From: Salipiger marinus
GTDB taxonomy: Bacteria; Pseudomonadota; Alphaproteobacteria; Rhodobacterales; Rhodobacteraceae
Direction: 5' to 3'
Assembly: GCF_900100085.1 (NCBI RefSeq)
Contig: NZ_FNEJ01000029.1
Span: 1 to 64,000, forward strand
DNA length: 64,000 nucleotides
The notes beneath the pieces are model-generated. The model worked only from the letters and a program-made list of their open reading frames with translations, did no database searches and was not told the origin of the DNA. A program made the translations under genes and the position numbers. This document shows, piece after piece, positions 1-7,972 of the stretch (positions are counted from its first letter, which is position 1; each line of letters opens with the position of its first letter).

Positions 1-786
1 GGTGGCGTCCCAGTCGCGTTCGGCCATGGACACCAGCATGGCCTCGATGAGCGCGAAAGCCGGTATATAGCTGTCCCAGACCGTGCCGGAATGGATCGGA
101 ACCGAGATCAGTTCGGTCGCACCTTTGGCGGCTGGGCTGATCCACTTGTCGGTGATCACGATGGTCTGGGCCTTGCGCTCCCGAGCCTGTGCCGAGAGCC
201 TCGCGAGGTTGGCCTGGTAGCGGCGGAAGTCGATGATCAGTAGGACGTCGCGTGACCGCATCCGGAGCAGGTATTCGGGCCAGAGTTCGGGGTCCGACGG
301 CACGTGCGACACGTCCGCCCGGATCTGGCGCAGGTGCCGCACGAAGAATTCAGCGATCGTGTCGCTCATCCTGCCGCCGATCATGAAGATGCGCCGCTTG
401 GAGTCCGTCATCAGGTCGCACAGCCGATTGAACTGGCTGGTGGTCACCTGCTCGATCATTTCCTTGTTCAGCGCCTCGATGCTTCGCAGATAGGAGGCGA
501 GCGGCGCGCTGTCGTCGATCTGAAGGTCCTTACGCAGGTGGATTGGGGATTGCTGCCCCTCCTTCAGTTCCTGCACCAGCCGTTGCTGGAACTCTTGGAA
601 ACCGGCACATCCCAGCTTGGACACGAACCGCGAGATCGACGGAGCCGAGATGTGCGCCCGCTTCGACAGCTCTTGGATCGGCTCCAGCCCCGCAAAGGGA
701 TAGTCGGCGAGCAGCACGGACTTAAGCTGGCGTTCGGCCGGCGTGAACTGGTCCGACATGTCTTCCAGCTTCTGGCGGATCTGCAT
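1..786 (-). CDS. MurR/RpiR family transcriptional regulator (partial, C-terminus outside window)
   Basis: The frame is open from an ATG at 786 down to base 1, giving 262 residues without a stop, so the 3' end lies outside the window. The N-terminal part (about residues 15-80) has the RpiR HTH pattern, including ISAPSISRFVSKLG. The rest matches a SIS sugar-isomerase fold, with RIFMIGGRMSDTIAEF near residue 135 and QTIVITDKWISPAAK further on. RpiR proteins bind DNA through the HTH and sense phosphosugars or related ligands through SIS. Its target cannot be named because its neighbours lie to the left. It is a different protein from the RpiR at 5368. Identification of the family is firm; the ligand is unknown. 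Confidence 0.85.
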   Translation of the reverse strand, partial: MQIRQKLEDMSDQFTPAERQLKSVLLADYPFAGLEPIQELSKRAHISAPSISRFVSKLGCAGFQEFQQRLVQELKEGQQSPIHLRKDLQIDDSAPLASYLRSIEALNKEMIEQVTTSQFNRLCDLMTDSKRRIFMIGGRMSDTIAEFFVRHLRQIRADVSHVPSDPELWPEYLLRMRSRDVLLIIDFRRYQANLARLSAQARERKAQTIVITDKWISPAAKGATELISVPIHSGTVWDSYIPAFALIEAMLVSMAERDWDAT

Positions 787-1639
787 CAGGTTCCCTCGGC
801 GCCTACGACATCATGCAAGACTAGAGGTAGTGAAAACGCGGTGTCAAACGCAAAAAATCGCGCTTGGGTGATGAAATGCTTTCGCCTCGGACATGCAGCA
901 CTTCAGCCGCTACTCGGGTGCCGACTCGGCGCGCAACTGCGTGAGGAAATGCAGATGGAGCTCACGCGAACCCGAGCTGACTTCGCTCTTTGTGCCCCCT
1001 GCCAGCACGAGGATGTCCCTCTCGGACAGGATCTGCGGCTGAGTGAAGGCGATATCCACAGCTCGGCGCCCCGAAGAGGTCCGTTTCCACGCCGCCAACG
1101 CCTTCGTCGCCGGGTTCATAGGCAGCTTGAACAACGTGGGCCGAACGGTGCGCGCCGGGGACAGAAATCGTCTTGGGCCCTAAATCCCGGTGAAACCATC
1201 CGACTTTAGAAAGCCCCGCGTTCATTCACGGAGACTTTCTTCTCGGCTCGCTCATCGATCTCGATCTATTCGCCCAACTCGGAGACGCTTTCACTTCTCA
1301 AGCGCATCACGAAAGCCGATGGCATGGCAGTCGGGTCTCGTGACAAAGGGCGCGATGAGGCCGTCAATGATGCCGCCGAGTGGGTAATCCCGCTCGGTAT
1401 CCTGGTACCTGTCATTTCTCGCCCCTCGCTGCCATGTGCGATCCTGGGGCTTACGAATGGCAGGTGGTCGAGCGAGTCCATGGCGATGACACAGCGACTT
1501 ACCTCGTCGGATCCTGTGATTACGCGCTGGCCGAGATCGGCGCTGCGTCCACTTTGAACGGTAACCCGTCCCACGTCTCGACGGAGATCCTGATTTCCTA
1601 CAAGCCGACAACAGCAGAAGGGGGAAGACCTCGGCCGGC
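787..1639. other. Region without a confident gene
   Basis: About 850 bases upstream of the RpiR gene. Short frames exist on the minus strand (910-1134 and 962-1225), and one ends in a plausible soluble sequence (SERDILVLAGGTKSE). I recognise no family and see no convincing ribosome binding site. Another minus-strand stretch ending at 1291 (reading DYPLGGIIDGLIAPFVTR) also looks protein-like but has no recognisable start. Since IS and adhesin fragments follow directly, this is probably decayed coding DNA. Confidence 0.4.
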
Positions 1640-2050
1640 GTACGGTACCGGGACATGATGTATGCCGATACCGCGGCCGACATCGAGACACGGCGCAAGG
1701 CATTTCTACGGAAATGGCGCCTCAAGTGCCGTGCTGTCGCAGACAGCCTGAAGGAAGCGGGAGACCGGCTCTTCACCTTCACCCGCCTTGACCCGTCGCA
1801 ATGGAAATCCGCCCGGACCACGAATGCCATCGAGCGGCTGAACGAGGAATTCCGACGCCGCATCAGGACCCAGACCGTGCTGCCATGCGCCGAGACCGTG
1901 CCGATGCTCCTCTGGGCGCTGTTGGCCTCCGGACAGATCCAGATGCGGAAGGTTGACGGATGGGAAACCCTGTCCCAGGCCCTCGAGCCGATGCCTCTTG
2001 ACCTCGCCGCCGGAGTAACCGAACGTTCACATGCCCGGAGTACGCCGCAA
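1640..2050 (+). pseudogene. IS256-family transposase, C-terminal fragment
   Basis: The plus frame beginning with YRDMMYAD and running through RKAFLRKWRLKCRAVADSL, TTNAIERLNEEFRRRI and QIQMRKVDGWETL is the C-terminal third of an IS256 (Mutator-type) transposase. The DDE catalytic core and the N-terminus are absent, so it cannot be active. After the conserved WETL motif the frame runs into GNFHSIRDTT; the same phrase occurs in a second remnant of this element at 31545-31930. That shared tail may mark the element's terminal region. Confidence 0.8.
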
Positions 2051-2136
2051 GGGAATTTCCACAGCATTCGCGACACGACTGCCGGGTCATCGACACCGTC
2101 CTGGTCGATCAGGAGGCAGTATATGCGCCGCGGCGA

Positions 2137-2349
2137 GGCAACGACTGTCTGCACTGCGGCCTGGCTATTGTCGGCGCTGTAGCTCCAGAACCCGTCGGTG
2201 CCGAGCGTAAAGCTGTGATAGCTGCCGGCAGTGCCGCTCTGTGCGACAAATTCCGCCTCGCCGCTGTCCACATCGCTGACCGTCAGCGTGCCACTGACCG
2301 TGAGCGCCCCATCCCCGACTGCCTGCGCGAAGGTCTGCGATGATGCCAT
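2137..2349 (-). pseudogene. VCBS-repeat adhesin fragment
   Basis: On the minus strand, about 70 residues carry a single VCBS-type repeat, with GTLTVSDVDSGEAEF followed by GSYHSFTLGTDG and WSYSADNSQAAVQ. VCBS repeats normally occur in long tandem arrays in secreted RTX-like adhesins. Only one repeat is present and it runs into IS256-derived sequence, so this is the stump of a much larger surface-protein gene destroyed by rearrangement. The repeat itself is clear; the size of the original gene is inferred. Confidence 0.75.
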
Positions 2350-2456
2350 GCGCAGTGCGACTGACCAACTCGGCTCGCCAGGGAGCTCGAGGCACATAGG
2401 GAGTTACACCACTTCCCGGGACATCACCTGTCCTTCCTGTGAGGCGGGCGTGGTTG

Positions 2457-3254
2457 CTAACCTTGAGCGGCGATCCAGTCGTGATCGGGATGGTTCCGGA
2501 ACCGCCACTTCCGATGAGGCCCAGCCATGACATTGAGGTAATAAAGCTCGTAGCCATGCGGTGCGCCACAGGGATGGTGCCCCCGGGGCACAAGCACCAC
2601 GTCGTGATCCGAAAAACTCATCGTCTCGTCGAGACTGCCATCCTCGGTAAAGACTCGCTGGTGCCCGTATCCCTGAGCAGGATTGAGGCGGTGATAGTAG
2701 CTTTCCTCGAGCAGCGTCATGCGCGGAAAGTCATCCTCGTCGTGGCGGTGCGGCGGATAGGACGACCAGTTTCCGGCAGGGGTGAAGACCTCGGTGACCA
2801 GCAGGCTGTCTGCCACATCGTTGTCTTCCATCGCGATGTTGTGGACATGGCGCAGATTCGATCCGCTGCCCCGGCTGACCCGGTCCGGCACGTCCAGCAG
2901 GCGGGGCCCATGCCCGCCATGGCCCGGCGCGGTGCAGACCGCAAGCGTGCAGTCGGTGGTCGCGGTCGCCTCCCAGCCACTGCCGCCGGGCACATAGACG
3001 GCGGCGGGCGGCGTTTTTTCAAAGACCGACAGCCGCTCGCCCAACTCTCCAAAGTCCGTGCCGCCGCCGCTGATCCGCGCCCGGCCTTCGACAAGCACCA
3101 GAATGGCCTCGCGGTCGTCGGTGGCTTCCGCCGCCGTCTGCCCCGCCGCAAGCCGGTAAAGCCCGAAGCCCACATAGGTCCAGCCCGCACTGGCCGGGGT
3201 GATGTCATGCACCTTGCCCGACGGTCCCGTCGGTTTCCGAAGCAGCAGGCTCAT
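2457..3254 (-). CDS. iolB: 5-deoxy-glucuronate isomerase
   Basis: The 265-residue product starts MSLLLRKP and matches IolB, which converts 5-deoxy-D-glucuronate to 2-deoxy-5-keto-D-gluconate in cytosolic myo-inositol catabolism. The fold is a double cupin. The second cupin carries metal-ligand motifs YPPHRHDED and the YYLNVMAGP segment near the C-terminus. The ATG at 3254 is preferred over the longer frame because it overlaps the iolC stop by 4 bp (ATGA), indicating translational coupling. It is the last gene of the iolC-iolB unit. The downstream side is IS and adhesin debris, so further iol genes may have been lost there. Confidence 0.93.
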   Translation of the reverse strand: MSLLLRKPTGPSGKVHDITPASAGWTYVGFGLYRLAAGQTAAEATDDREAILVLVEGRARISGGGTDFGELGERLSVFEKTPPAAVYVPGGSGWEATATTDCTLAVCTAPGHGGHGPRLLDVPDRVSRGSGSNLRHVHNIAMEDNDVADSLLVTEVFTPAGNWSSYPPHRHDEDDFPRMTLLEESYYHRLNPAQGYGHQRVFTEDGSLDETMSFSDHDVVLVPRGHHPCGAPHGYELYYLNVMAGPHRKWRFRNHPDHDWIAAQG

Positions 3255-5167
3255 CCGGTCATCTCCATCTGGTGTGCCGTCCGGGCCCTGTCCCAGACCC
3301 CGCACAGGGTTGCATACCGCTCGGCCATCCTTTCGATGGCCTCCGCGTCTCCGATGCTGCCGTCAAACCAGTCCCGCGCCGCCTCGCCGAAGATGCTGCG
3401 CCCCACGGCAAAGCCCTTGACCAGCGGATGCCGCGCCGCATCGCGGAAGGACCGGTCCAGCCGGTCAAGCGGCGCGTCCAGCCCCAGCACCACGATGCCG
3501 CGCACATGCGGATCGTGGCGAGTGATCTCGGCGCAGACCTCCGTCCAGCCCGCCTCCCCCAGAGAGGGTTCCAGCTTCCACCAGTCGGGATAGATGCCGA
3601 TCTCGTAGAAGCGGCGGATCAGCCGTGCCGTGCTGTCGGCATCGACCGGCCCCACCTTGGAGGGAATGATCTCCAGCAGCGTCTCCAGACGGTTTCGCCG
3701 GGCGGCAGAAAAAAGCCGCTGGATGGCCTGTTCCTGTGCCAGCCGCATGTCCTCAGGGTCATCCGGATGGCAGAAACACAGCAGCTTCACCACCTGCGGC
3801 TGCGGCCATTCTGCCAGCCCACCCCCGGCTTCGCCCACCTCATCCTCGAAGGTCAGCGGGCGGGATCCGGGAAATTCCACTGGCCGTCCGATCCAGAGCC
3901 CGCGATCGGCTGCGGCATGCAGCGCCCCCGCTCCCAGCCTGCCGTCGCACAGGATGCCATAGCCCGGCTGTCCGGCGGCGACCCGTTCCGCCGCCGCAAG
4001 GCACAGCAGCTTGAAGGCGGCAATCCGGTCCGGGGTGGCGCCGGGCATCTCCTCCATCTGCTTGCGGTGATCGAAGGCAAAGACCCGCAGGCTGTCATGT
4101 TGGCGGTGACGGGTGGTTGACCAGTGCAGCTGCTCCAGCGCGGCATCCTTCCGCAGCGCGGGGCTGCGGATACCCTCTGTCAGAAAGGTCTGAAGTTCGG
4201 TCCAGCTGGGATAGGCGGGGGCGCAGCCATGACGGCTGACCGCGAAGGCGCCGCAGGCATTGGCATAGCTCAGCGAGCGCGGCCATGGCTCGCCATCAAG
4301 CCAGCCCTTCAGCAGGCCCGCCATGAACCCGTCTCCGGCCCCCAATACGTTGAACACCTCGACCGCGAAGCCCGGCCCGCTTTCGCCGTCGTCAAGGCTT
4401 TCGGGGATTGCCGCCGTAAAGGCGGCAGCCCCCATGGGCCCGCGTTTGCACACCAGCACCGCCCCGGTCAGTTCCCGGACCGCGCGCAGCGCCGCGATGG
4501 TGTCGGTGCTGCCCCCCGCGATGTGAAACTCTTCCTCCGTCCCGACGATCAGGTCGAAAAGCGGCAGCGTGGCCTGCAGTTGCGCTGTCACGCCGGCGGA
4601 TTCGATATAGCGGGAGTCCCCGGCGCCATGTCCCGCCAGCCCCCACAGATTGGGACGGTAATCGATGTCGAGCGCGGTCCTCGCGCCGCTGGCGCGCGCC
4701 AGATGCAGCGCCTTGAGCACCGCAGCCTCGGTAAGGGGATGGCTCAGATGCGTGCCGGTCGCGGTCACGCAGCGGGCACGCGCGATGAAGGCGGGGGCGA
4801 TATCCGCTTCGCACAGCGCCATATCCGCGCAGTTTTCGCGGTAAAAGATCAGGGGAAACCTGTCCCGGTCGCGGATGCCAAGCAGTACCAGCGCCGTCAG
4901 CCGCTCCGGATCGGTGACGATCCCGGAAACATCGACGCCTTGGGCAGACAACTCCTCGCGGATGAACCGGCCCATATGCTCGTCCCCGACCCGCGTGATC
5001 AGAGCCGACCTTAGCCCAAGCCGCGCGGCCCCCGCCGCGATATTGGTCGGAGAGCCCCCGATGTATTTTTCGAAGCTCCGCATGTCTTCAAGCCGTCCCC
5101 CGATCTGGGCGCCATATAGGTCCACCGAAGCCCGCCCGATGGTGATCACGTCCAGTTCCTGCGCCAT
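3251..5167 (-). CDS. iolC: Bifunctional 5-dehydro-2-deoxygluconokinase / DKGP aldolase-like protein (IolC with DUF2090 domain)
   Basis: A 638-residue fusion. The N-terminal half (about 1-325) is a PfkB/ribokinase-type kinase with GGSPTNIAAGAARLG and the catalytic anion-hole motif LGAGDGFMAG. It should phosphorylate 2-deoxy-5-keto-gluconate at C6. The C-terminal half (about 335-638) is the DUF2090 TIM-barrel domain that is thought to replace the separate aldolase IolJ, splitting the product to DHAP and malonate semialdehyde. The ATG at 5167 is chosen because a good AGGA ribosome site lies about 7 nt upstream and the kinase domain begins directly after it. The gene is divergent from iolR and coupled to iolB. 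Fusion of these domains is common in alphaproteobacteria. Confidence 0.93.
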   Translation of the reverse strand: MAQELDVITIGRASVDLYGAQIGGRLEDMRSFEKYIGGSPTNIAAGAARLGLRSALITRVGDEHMGRFIREELSAQGVDVSGIVTDPERLTALVLLGIRDRDRFPLIFYRENCADMALCEADIAPAFIARARCVTATGTHLSHPLTEAAVLKALHLARASGARTALDIDYRPNLWGLAGHGAGDSRYIESAGVTAQLQATLPLFDLIVGTEEEFHIAGGSTDTIAALRAVRELTGAVLVCKRGPMGAAAFTAAIPESLDDGESGPGFAVEVFNVLGAGDGFMAGLLKGWLDGEPWPRSLSYANACGAFAVSRHGCAPAYPSWTELQTFLTEGIRSPALRKDAALEQLHWSTTRHRQHDSLRVFAFDHRKQMEEMPGATPDRIAAFKLLCLAAAERVAAGQPGYGILCDGRLGAGALHAAADRGLWIGRPVEFPGSRPLTFEDEVGEAGGGLAEWPQPQVVKLLCFCHPDDPEDMRLAQEQAIQRLFSAARRNRLETLLEIIPSKVGPVDADSTARLIRRFYEIGIYPDWWKLEPSLGEAGWTEVCAEITRHDPHVRGIVVLGLDAPLDRLDRSFRDAARHPLVKGFAVGRSIFGEAARDWFDGSIGDAEAIERMAERYATLCGVWDRARTAHQMEMTG

Positions 5168-5238
5168 GCCGTCCTTTTCCCTCCCCTGCCGGAGCGTCGC
5201 ACGGAAATCCGCAGCCCCCAGCTTCGTCAGGCCAAAAT

Positions 5239-5252
5239 GGAACATAAATTCC
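5239..5252. promoter_or_regulatory. Probable IolR operator (GGAA-N6-TTCC)
   Basis: The dyad GGAA-CATAAA-TTCC lies about 72 bp upstream of the iolC start, in the divergent iolC/iolR region. The half-site extends by one base on each side (TGGAA/TTCCA). GGAA-N6-TTCC is, as I recall, the site proposed for the RpiR-type IolR of Sinorhizobium meliloti. A one-mismatch copy (GGAA-CATCTG-ATCC) lies at 6221-6234 between iolR and the TRAP genes. Confidence 0.6.
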
Positions 5253-5367
5253 ACCGCCTTGCAATACAGTATTTTTGTTCCAGATAGCGGCATGTTTCGT
5301 TTATGCTCGGGATGAATTATTCATTCTACCCTGATGGTTCCTGCCAACTGCCGAGGAGCGGCCCCCC

Positions 5368-6198
5368 GTGACCGACATGACCCCCCCTGCTTCCGTAGAG
5401 GAACTGGATCTTCGCATCGCCGAACGGCAGAAAGACCTACCCAAACGGCTGCAGGACTGCGCCTCCTTCACGCTGCGTCGTGGCGAGGATATCGCCTTTC
5501 TCACCGTCGCACAGGCGGCGGAGGAGGCGCGCGTGCCCGCCTCCGCCTTCATCCGCTTCTGCAAGGCGCTGGGATTTTCCGGCTATAGCGACCTGCAGAA
5601 GCTGTTCCGGGTGCAGGCCACCGGCCGACGCCCCACCTATCGCCACCGGGTGGATCATCTGCGGCGCTCCGGAACCGGCACCCCGCACGCGCTGCTGCAA
5701 GATTTTGCCGCCGCCGCAGGCGCCTCGGTCGACCGGCTGGCCGAACGGCTGGACCCGCAGCGGCTGGATGCCGCCGTGGCGCTTCTTGCGGATGCGGACT
5801 GCGTGCATGTGGTGGGGTTCCGCCGCGCCTTTTCCGTGGCCAGCTACATCGCCTATGTGCTGGGCCAGTTCGAGATGCGCGTGGTCCTGCATGACCGCGT
5901 CGGCGCCATCGAGACCATGCGGCGTTTCCGGCCGGGCGACGTGGTTTTGGTGATCTCTTATGAACCTTACAGCACCGAAGCGGTCGCCCTTGCCCGGGCA
6001 GCGGCAGAGCAGCGCGTACCCGTCGTGGCGCTGACCGACACCGCGCTCAGCCCGCTGGTAGGACAGGCCGATGTCTCGCTCGAGGTCGTCGAGGAAGAGG
6101 TTGGCGCCTTCCGGTCGATCTCTGCCACCTTCTGTCTTGCCTCCGTCCTGTGCGTCGCCATTGGCGCCCGGCACGAGCGGTCAATTCTAGTGAAATGA
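5368..6198 (+). CDS. iolR: MurR/RpiR family regulator, probable inositol regulator IolR
   Basis: A 276-residue protein with an N-terminal RpiR HTH (about 40-85, including VPASAFIRFCKALGFSGY) and a SIS sugar-phosphate-binding domain (about 130-255, with CVHVVGFRRAFSVASY and VVALTDTALSPL). It is transcribed divergently from iolCB and is followed by a TRAP transporter. In rhizobia an RpiR-family IolR represses inositol genes and is thought to be relieved by a pathway phospho-intermediate. The start is GTG at 5368 or ATG at 5377; both lie behind a GGAG site. The role as IolR rests on position and on the GGAA-N6-TTCC site at 5239. Confidence 0.85.
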   Translation: MTDMTPPASVEELDLRIAERQKDLPKRLQDCASFTLRRGEDIAFLTVAQAAEEARVPASAFIRFCKALGFSGYSDLQKLFRVQATGRRPTYRHRVDHLRRSGTGTPHALLQDFAAAAGASVDRLAERLDPQRLDAAVALLADADCVHVVGFRRAFSVASYIAYVLGQFEMRVVLHDRVGAIETMRRFRPGDVVLVISYEPYSTEAVALARAAAEQRVPVVALTDTALSPLVGQADVSLEVVEEEVGAFRSISATFCLASVLCVAIGARHERSILVK

Positions 6199-6311
6199 AA
6201 AAACCAGATTGACCATTAATGGAACATCTGATCCATTCCCATCCGAGGAAGGCGCCACCACGACTCGGCGCGACAGGGCCAGGAGGGCCCTCACATCAGG
6301 GAGGATGGACG

Positions 6312-7346
6312 ATGTTGAAACCCGCAATGATTGCCGCCATGGCCATGGTTGCCACGCCCGCGCTGGCGCAGGACCACGTCATGCGTATTGCAAGCGGCAC
6401 CCCTGCCGATCCGATGGCGCTGCCCGCCTCGGCCTCGCTCGCGATCTTCGAGCAGAAGGTCGAGCTTTATACGGATGGCAAGGTCGACGTGCAGATCTTC
6501 CCCGACGGCCAGCTTGGCGACCAACTGTCCGGCCTGCAGCAGGTCAAGTCCGGCGAAGTGCAGGGCAGCGAACTGGCCATGGGGGTGATGGGCAACCTTT
6601 ACCCCAAGATCACCTTCACCGATCTGCCCTATATTATGCCCGACATGGCGGTGGCCCAGAAGCTTTACACCCGTTCCAATCCGCTGATGAAGGAAATCCT
6701 GACCGAACTCGAAGACACGACCGGGGTCGGCATCCTGTTCTTCACGCCGCAGGCCTACCGGCAGATCTCCACCTCTGAAAAGCAGATCAAGACCGCCGCC
6801 GATCTGCCGGGGGTGAAGATGCGCACCATGCAGGTCCGCCCGCATATCGAGATGTTCAATGCCGCAGGCGCGCAGGCAACGCCGGTGCCATGGCTTGAGG
6901 TCTACACCTCGCTGCAGACCGGCGTGGTTGACGGGCAGGAAAATCCGCTGGCCACCATCCGGTCGTCGAACTTCCACGAGGTCCAGAAATACATCACCCT
7001 CAGCCAGCATGTGCATCTGGTCGGTGCCGTCACCTACAATGTCGAATGGTTCGAAGGCCTTCCCGAAGACATCCAGACCGCCATCATGAAGGCGGGCGAG
7101 GAGGCTTCGGTTGGTGCCATGGCCCTTGCCCCGCTCAAGGACATCATCGATGCGCAGTGGCTCACCGAGCAGGGCGTCGAAATCTACACTCCGACGGCGG
7201 AAGAAATCGTAGGCTTCAAGACGGCGCTGCAGCCAGCGGCCTTTGCATGGTTTGAAGAGAACGTCGATGGTGGCGCCGAGGTTCTGGAAAAGGTTCAGGC
7301 GGAAATCGACCGCATCCAGAGTGACTTCAACGGTCTCGTCTACTGA
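6312..7346 (+). CDS. TRAP transporter substrate-binding protein (DctP family)
   Basis: A 344-residue periplasmic binding protein with a short Sec signal peptide (about 1-20, ending ATPALAQ). The DctP hallmarks are FPDGQLGD, the arginine-containing GVKMRTMQVRPHIEMF, and the ligand-pocket region PVPWLEVYTSLQTGVVDGQENP. The ATG at 6312 is taken because the signal peptide begins there; the longer frame from 6219 adds an implausible charged extension. First gene of the TRAP operon downstream of iolR. The substrate is probably a sugar acid, polyol or cyclitol derivative feeding the iol branch; this is inferred from context only. Confidence 0.92.
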   Translation: MLKPAMIAAMAMVATPALAQDHVMRIASGTPADPMALPASASLAIFEQKVELYTDGKVDVQIFPDGQLGDQLSGLQQVKSGEVQGSELAMGVMGNLYPKITFTDLPYIMPDMAVAQKLYTRSNPLMKEILTELEDTTGVGILFFTPQAYRQISTSEKQIKTAADLPGVKMRTMQVRPHIEMFNAAGAQATPVPWLEVYTSLQTGVVDGQENPLATIRSSNFHEVQKYITLSQHVHLVGAVTYNVEWFEGLPEDIQTAIMKAGEEASVGAMALAPLKDIIDAQWLTEQGVEIYTPTAEEIVGFKTALQPAAFAWFEENVDGGAEVLEKVQAEIDRIQSDFNGLVY

Positions 7347-7417
7347 CGGGACCCAGCGCGGGCCACAGGCCCGCGCGACATCCCCCCTCCGTCCCGACCG
7401 ACCCGGAAGACACCCCC

Positions 7418-7972
7418 ATGCCCCCAAGTCCCCTGCCGCGATCCCCGGTCGAGCACGTGCTCGACCTGCTTGACCGCCTTGCACGCGGCGTGCTTTCCCT
7501 GATGATCCTTGGCATCTTCGGCATTCTGCTTGCGCAGGTGCTGATGCGCTACGTCTTTTCCGCCCCGCTCTACTGGGCGGAGGAACTGGCGAAATATCTG
7601 ATGGTCTATGTCACCAGCATCGGGGCGGCGGTGGCCTACCGCCATTACGGGCATCCCCGGCTGATGATCGTGCTGGGGCAGCTCGGGCCACGAGCGGCGC
7701 TCTGGTATGATCTTGTCCTGCGGATCCCCGTCGCGGTGTTCTTCGTCTATTTCGCCCATACCGGCTGGACCTATGCCTGGGCCAATGAATGGATGACCAC
7801 CCCGGGCCTGAACGTCTCGTTCTTCTGGCCATTCCTCGCGATCCCGGTCGGGGCGGGGCTGGTGCTGGCCTATCTCGCGTTTGATACGCTCAATATCCTG
7901 ATCTACCGGCGCAGTTGGCTGATGGAACCGGAACCGGGCGATCCGGCCGAGACGGTGGAGATGCTGACATGA
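7418..7972 (+). CDS. TRAP transporter small permease (DctQ family)
   Basis: A 184-residue inner-membrane protein with four predicted hydrophobic segments, roughly residues 24-44, 58-80, 97-117 and 136-158. It has the DctQ signature QVLMRYVFSAPLYWAEEL. DctQ joins the binding protein and the large permease in Na+-coupled tripartite uptake. The last bases overlap the dctM start (ATGA), so the two membrane subunits are translationally coupled. Confidence 0.92.
   Translation: MPPSPLPRSPVEHVLDLLDRLARGVLSLMILGIFGILLAQVLMRYVFSAPLYWAEELAKYLMVYVTSIGAAVAYRHYGHPRLMIVLGQLGPRAALWYDLVLRIPVAVFFVYFAHTGWTYAWANEWMTTPGLNVSFFWPFLAIPVGAGLVLAYLAFDTLNILIYRRSWLMEPEPGDPAETVEMLT

Noticed and set aside
304-1209. Long plus frame (301 codons) across the RpiR gene start
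   Set aside because: It is antisense to the clear RpiR coding frame and its residues are His/Arg/Gln-rich, typical of a high-GC shadow.
1291-2397. 368-codon minus frame as one protein
   Set aside because: Only its first 80 residues (VCBS repeat) make sense; the rest is antisense to the IS256 transposase fragment and low-complexity.
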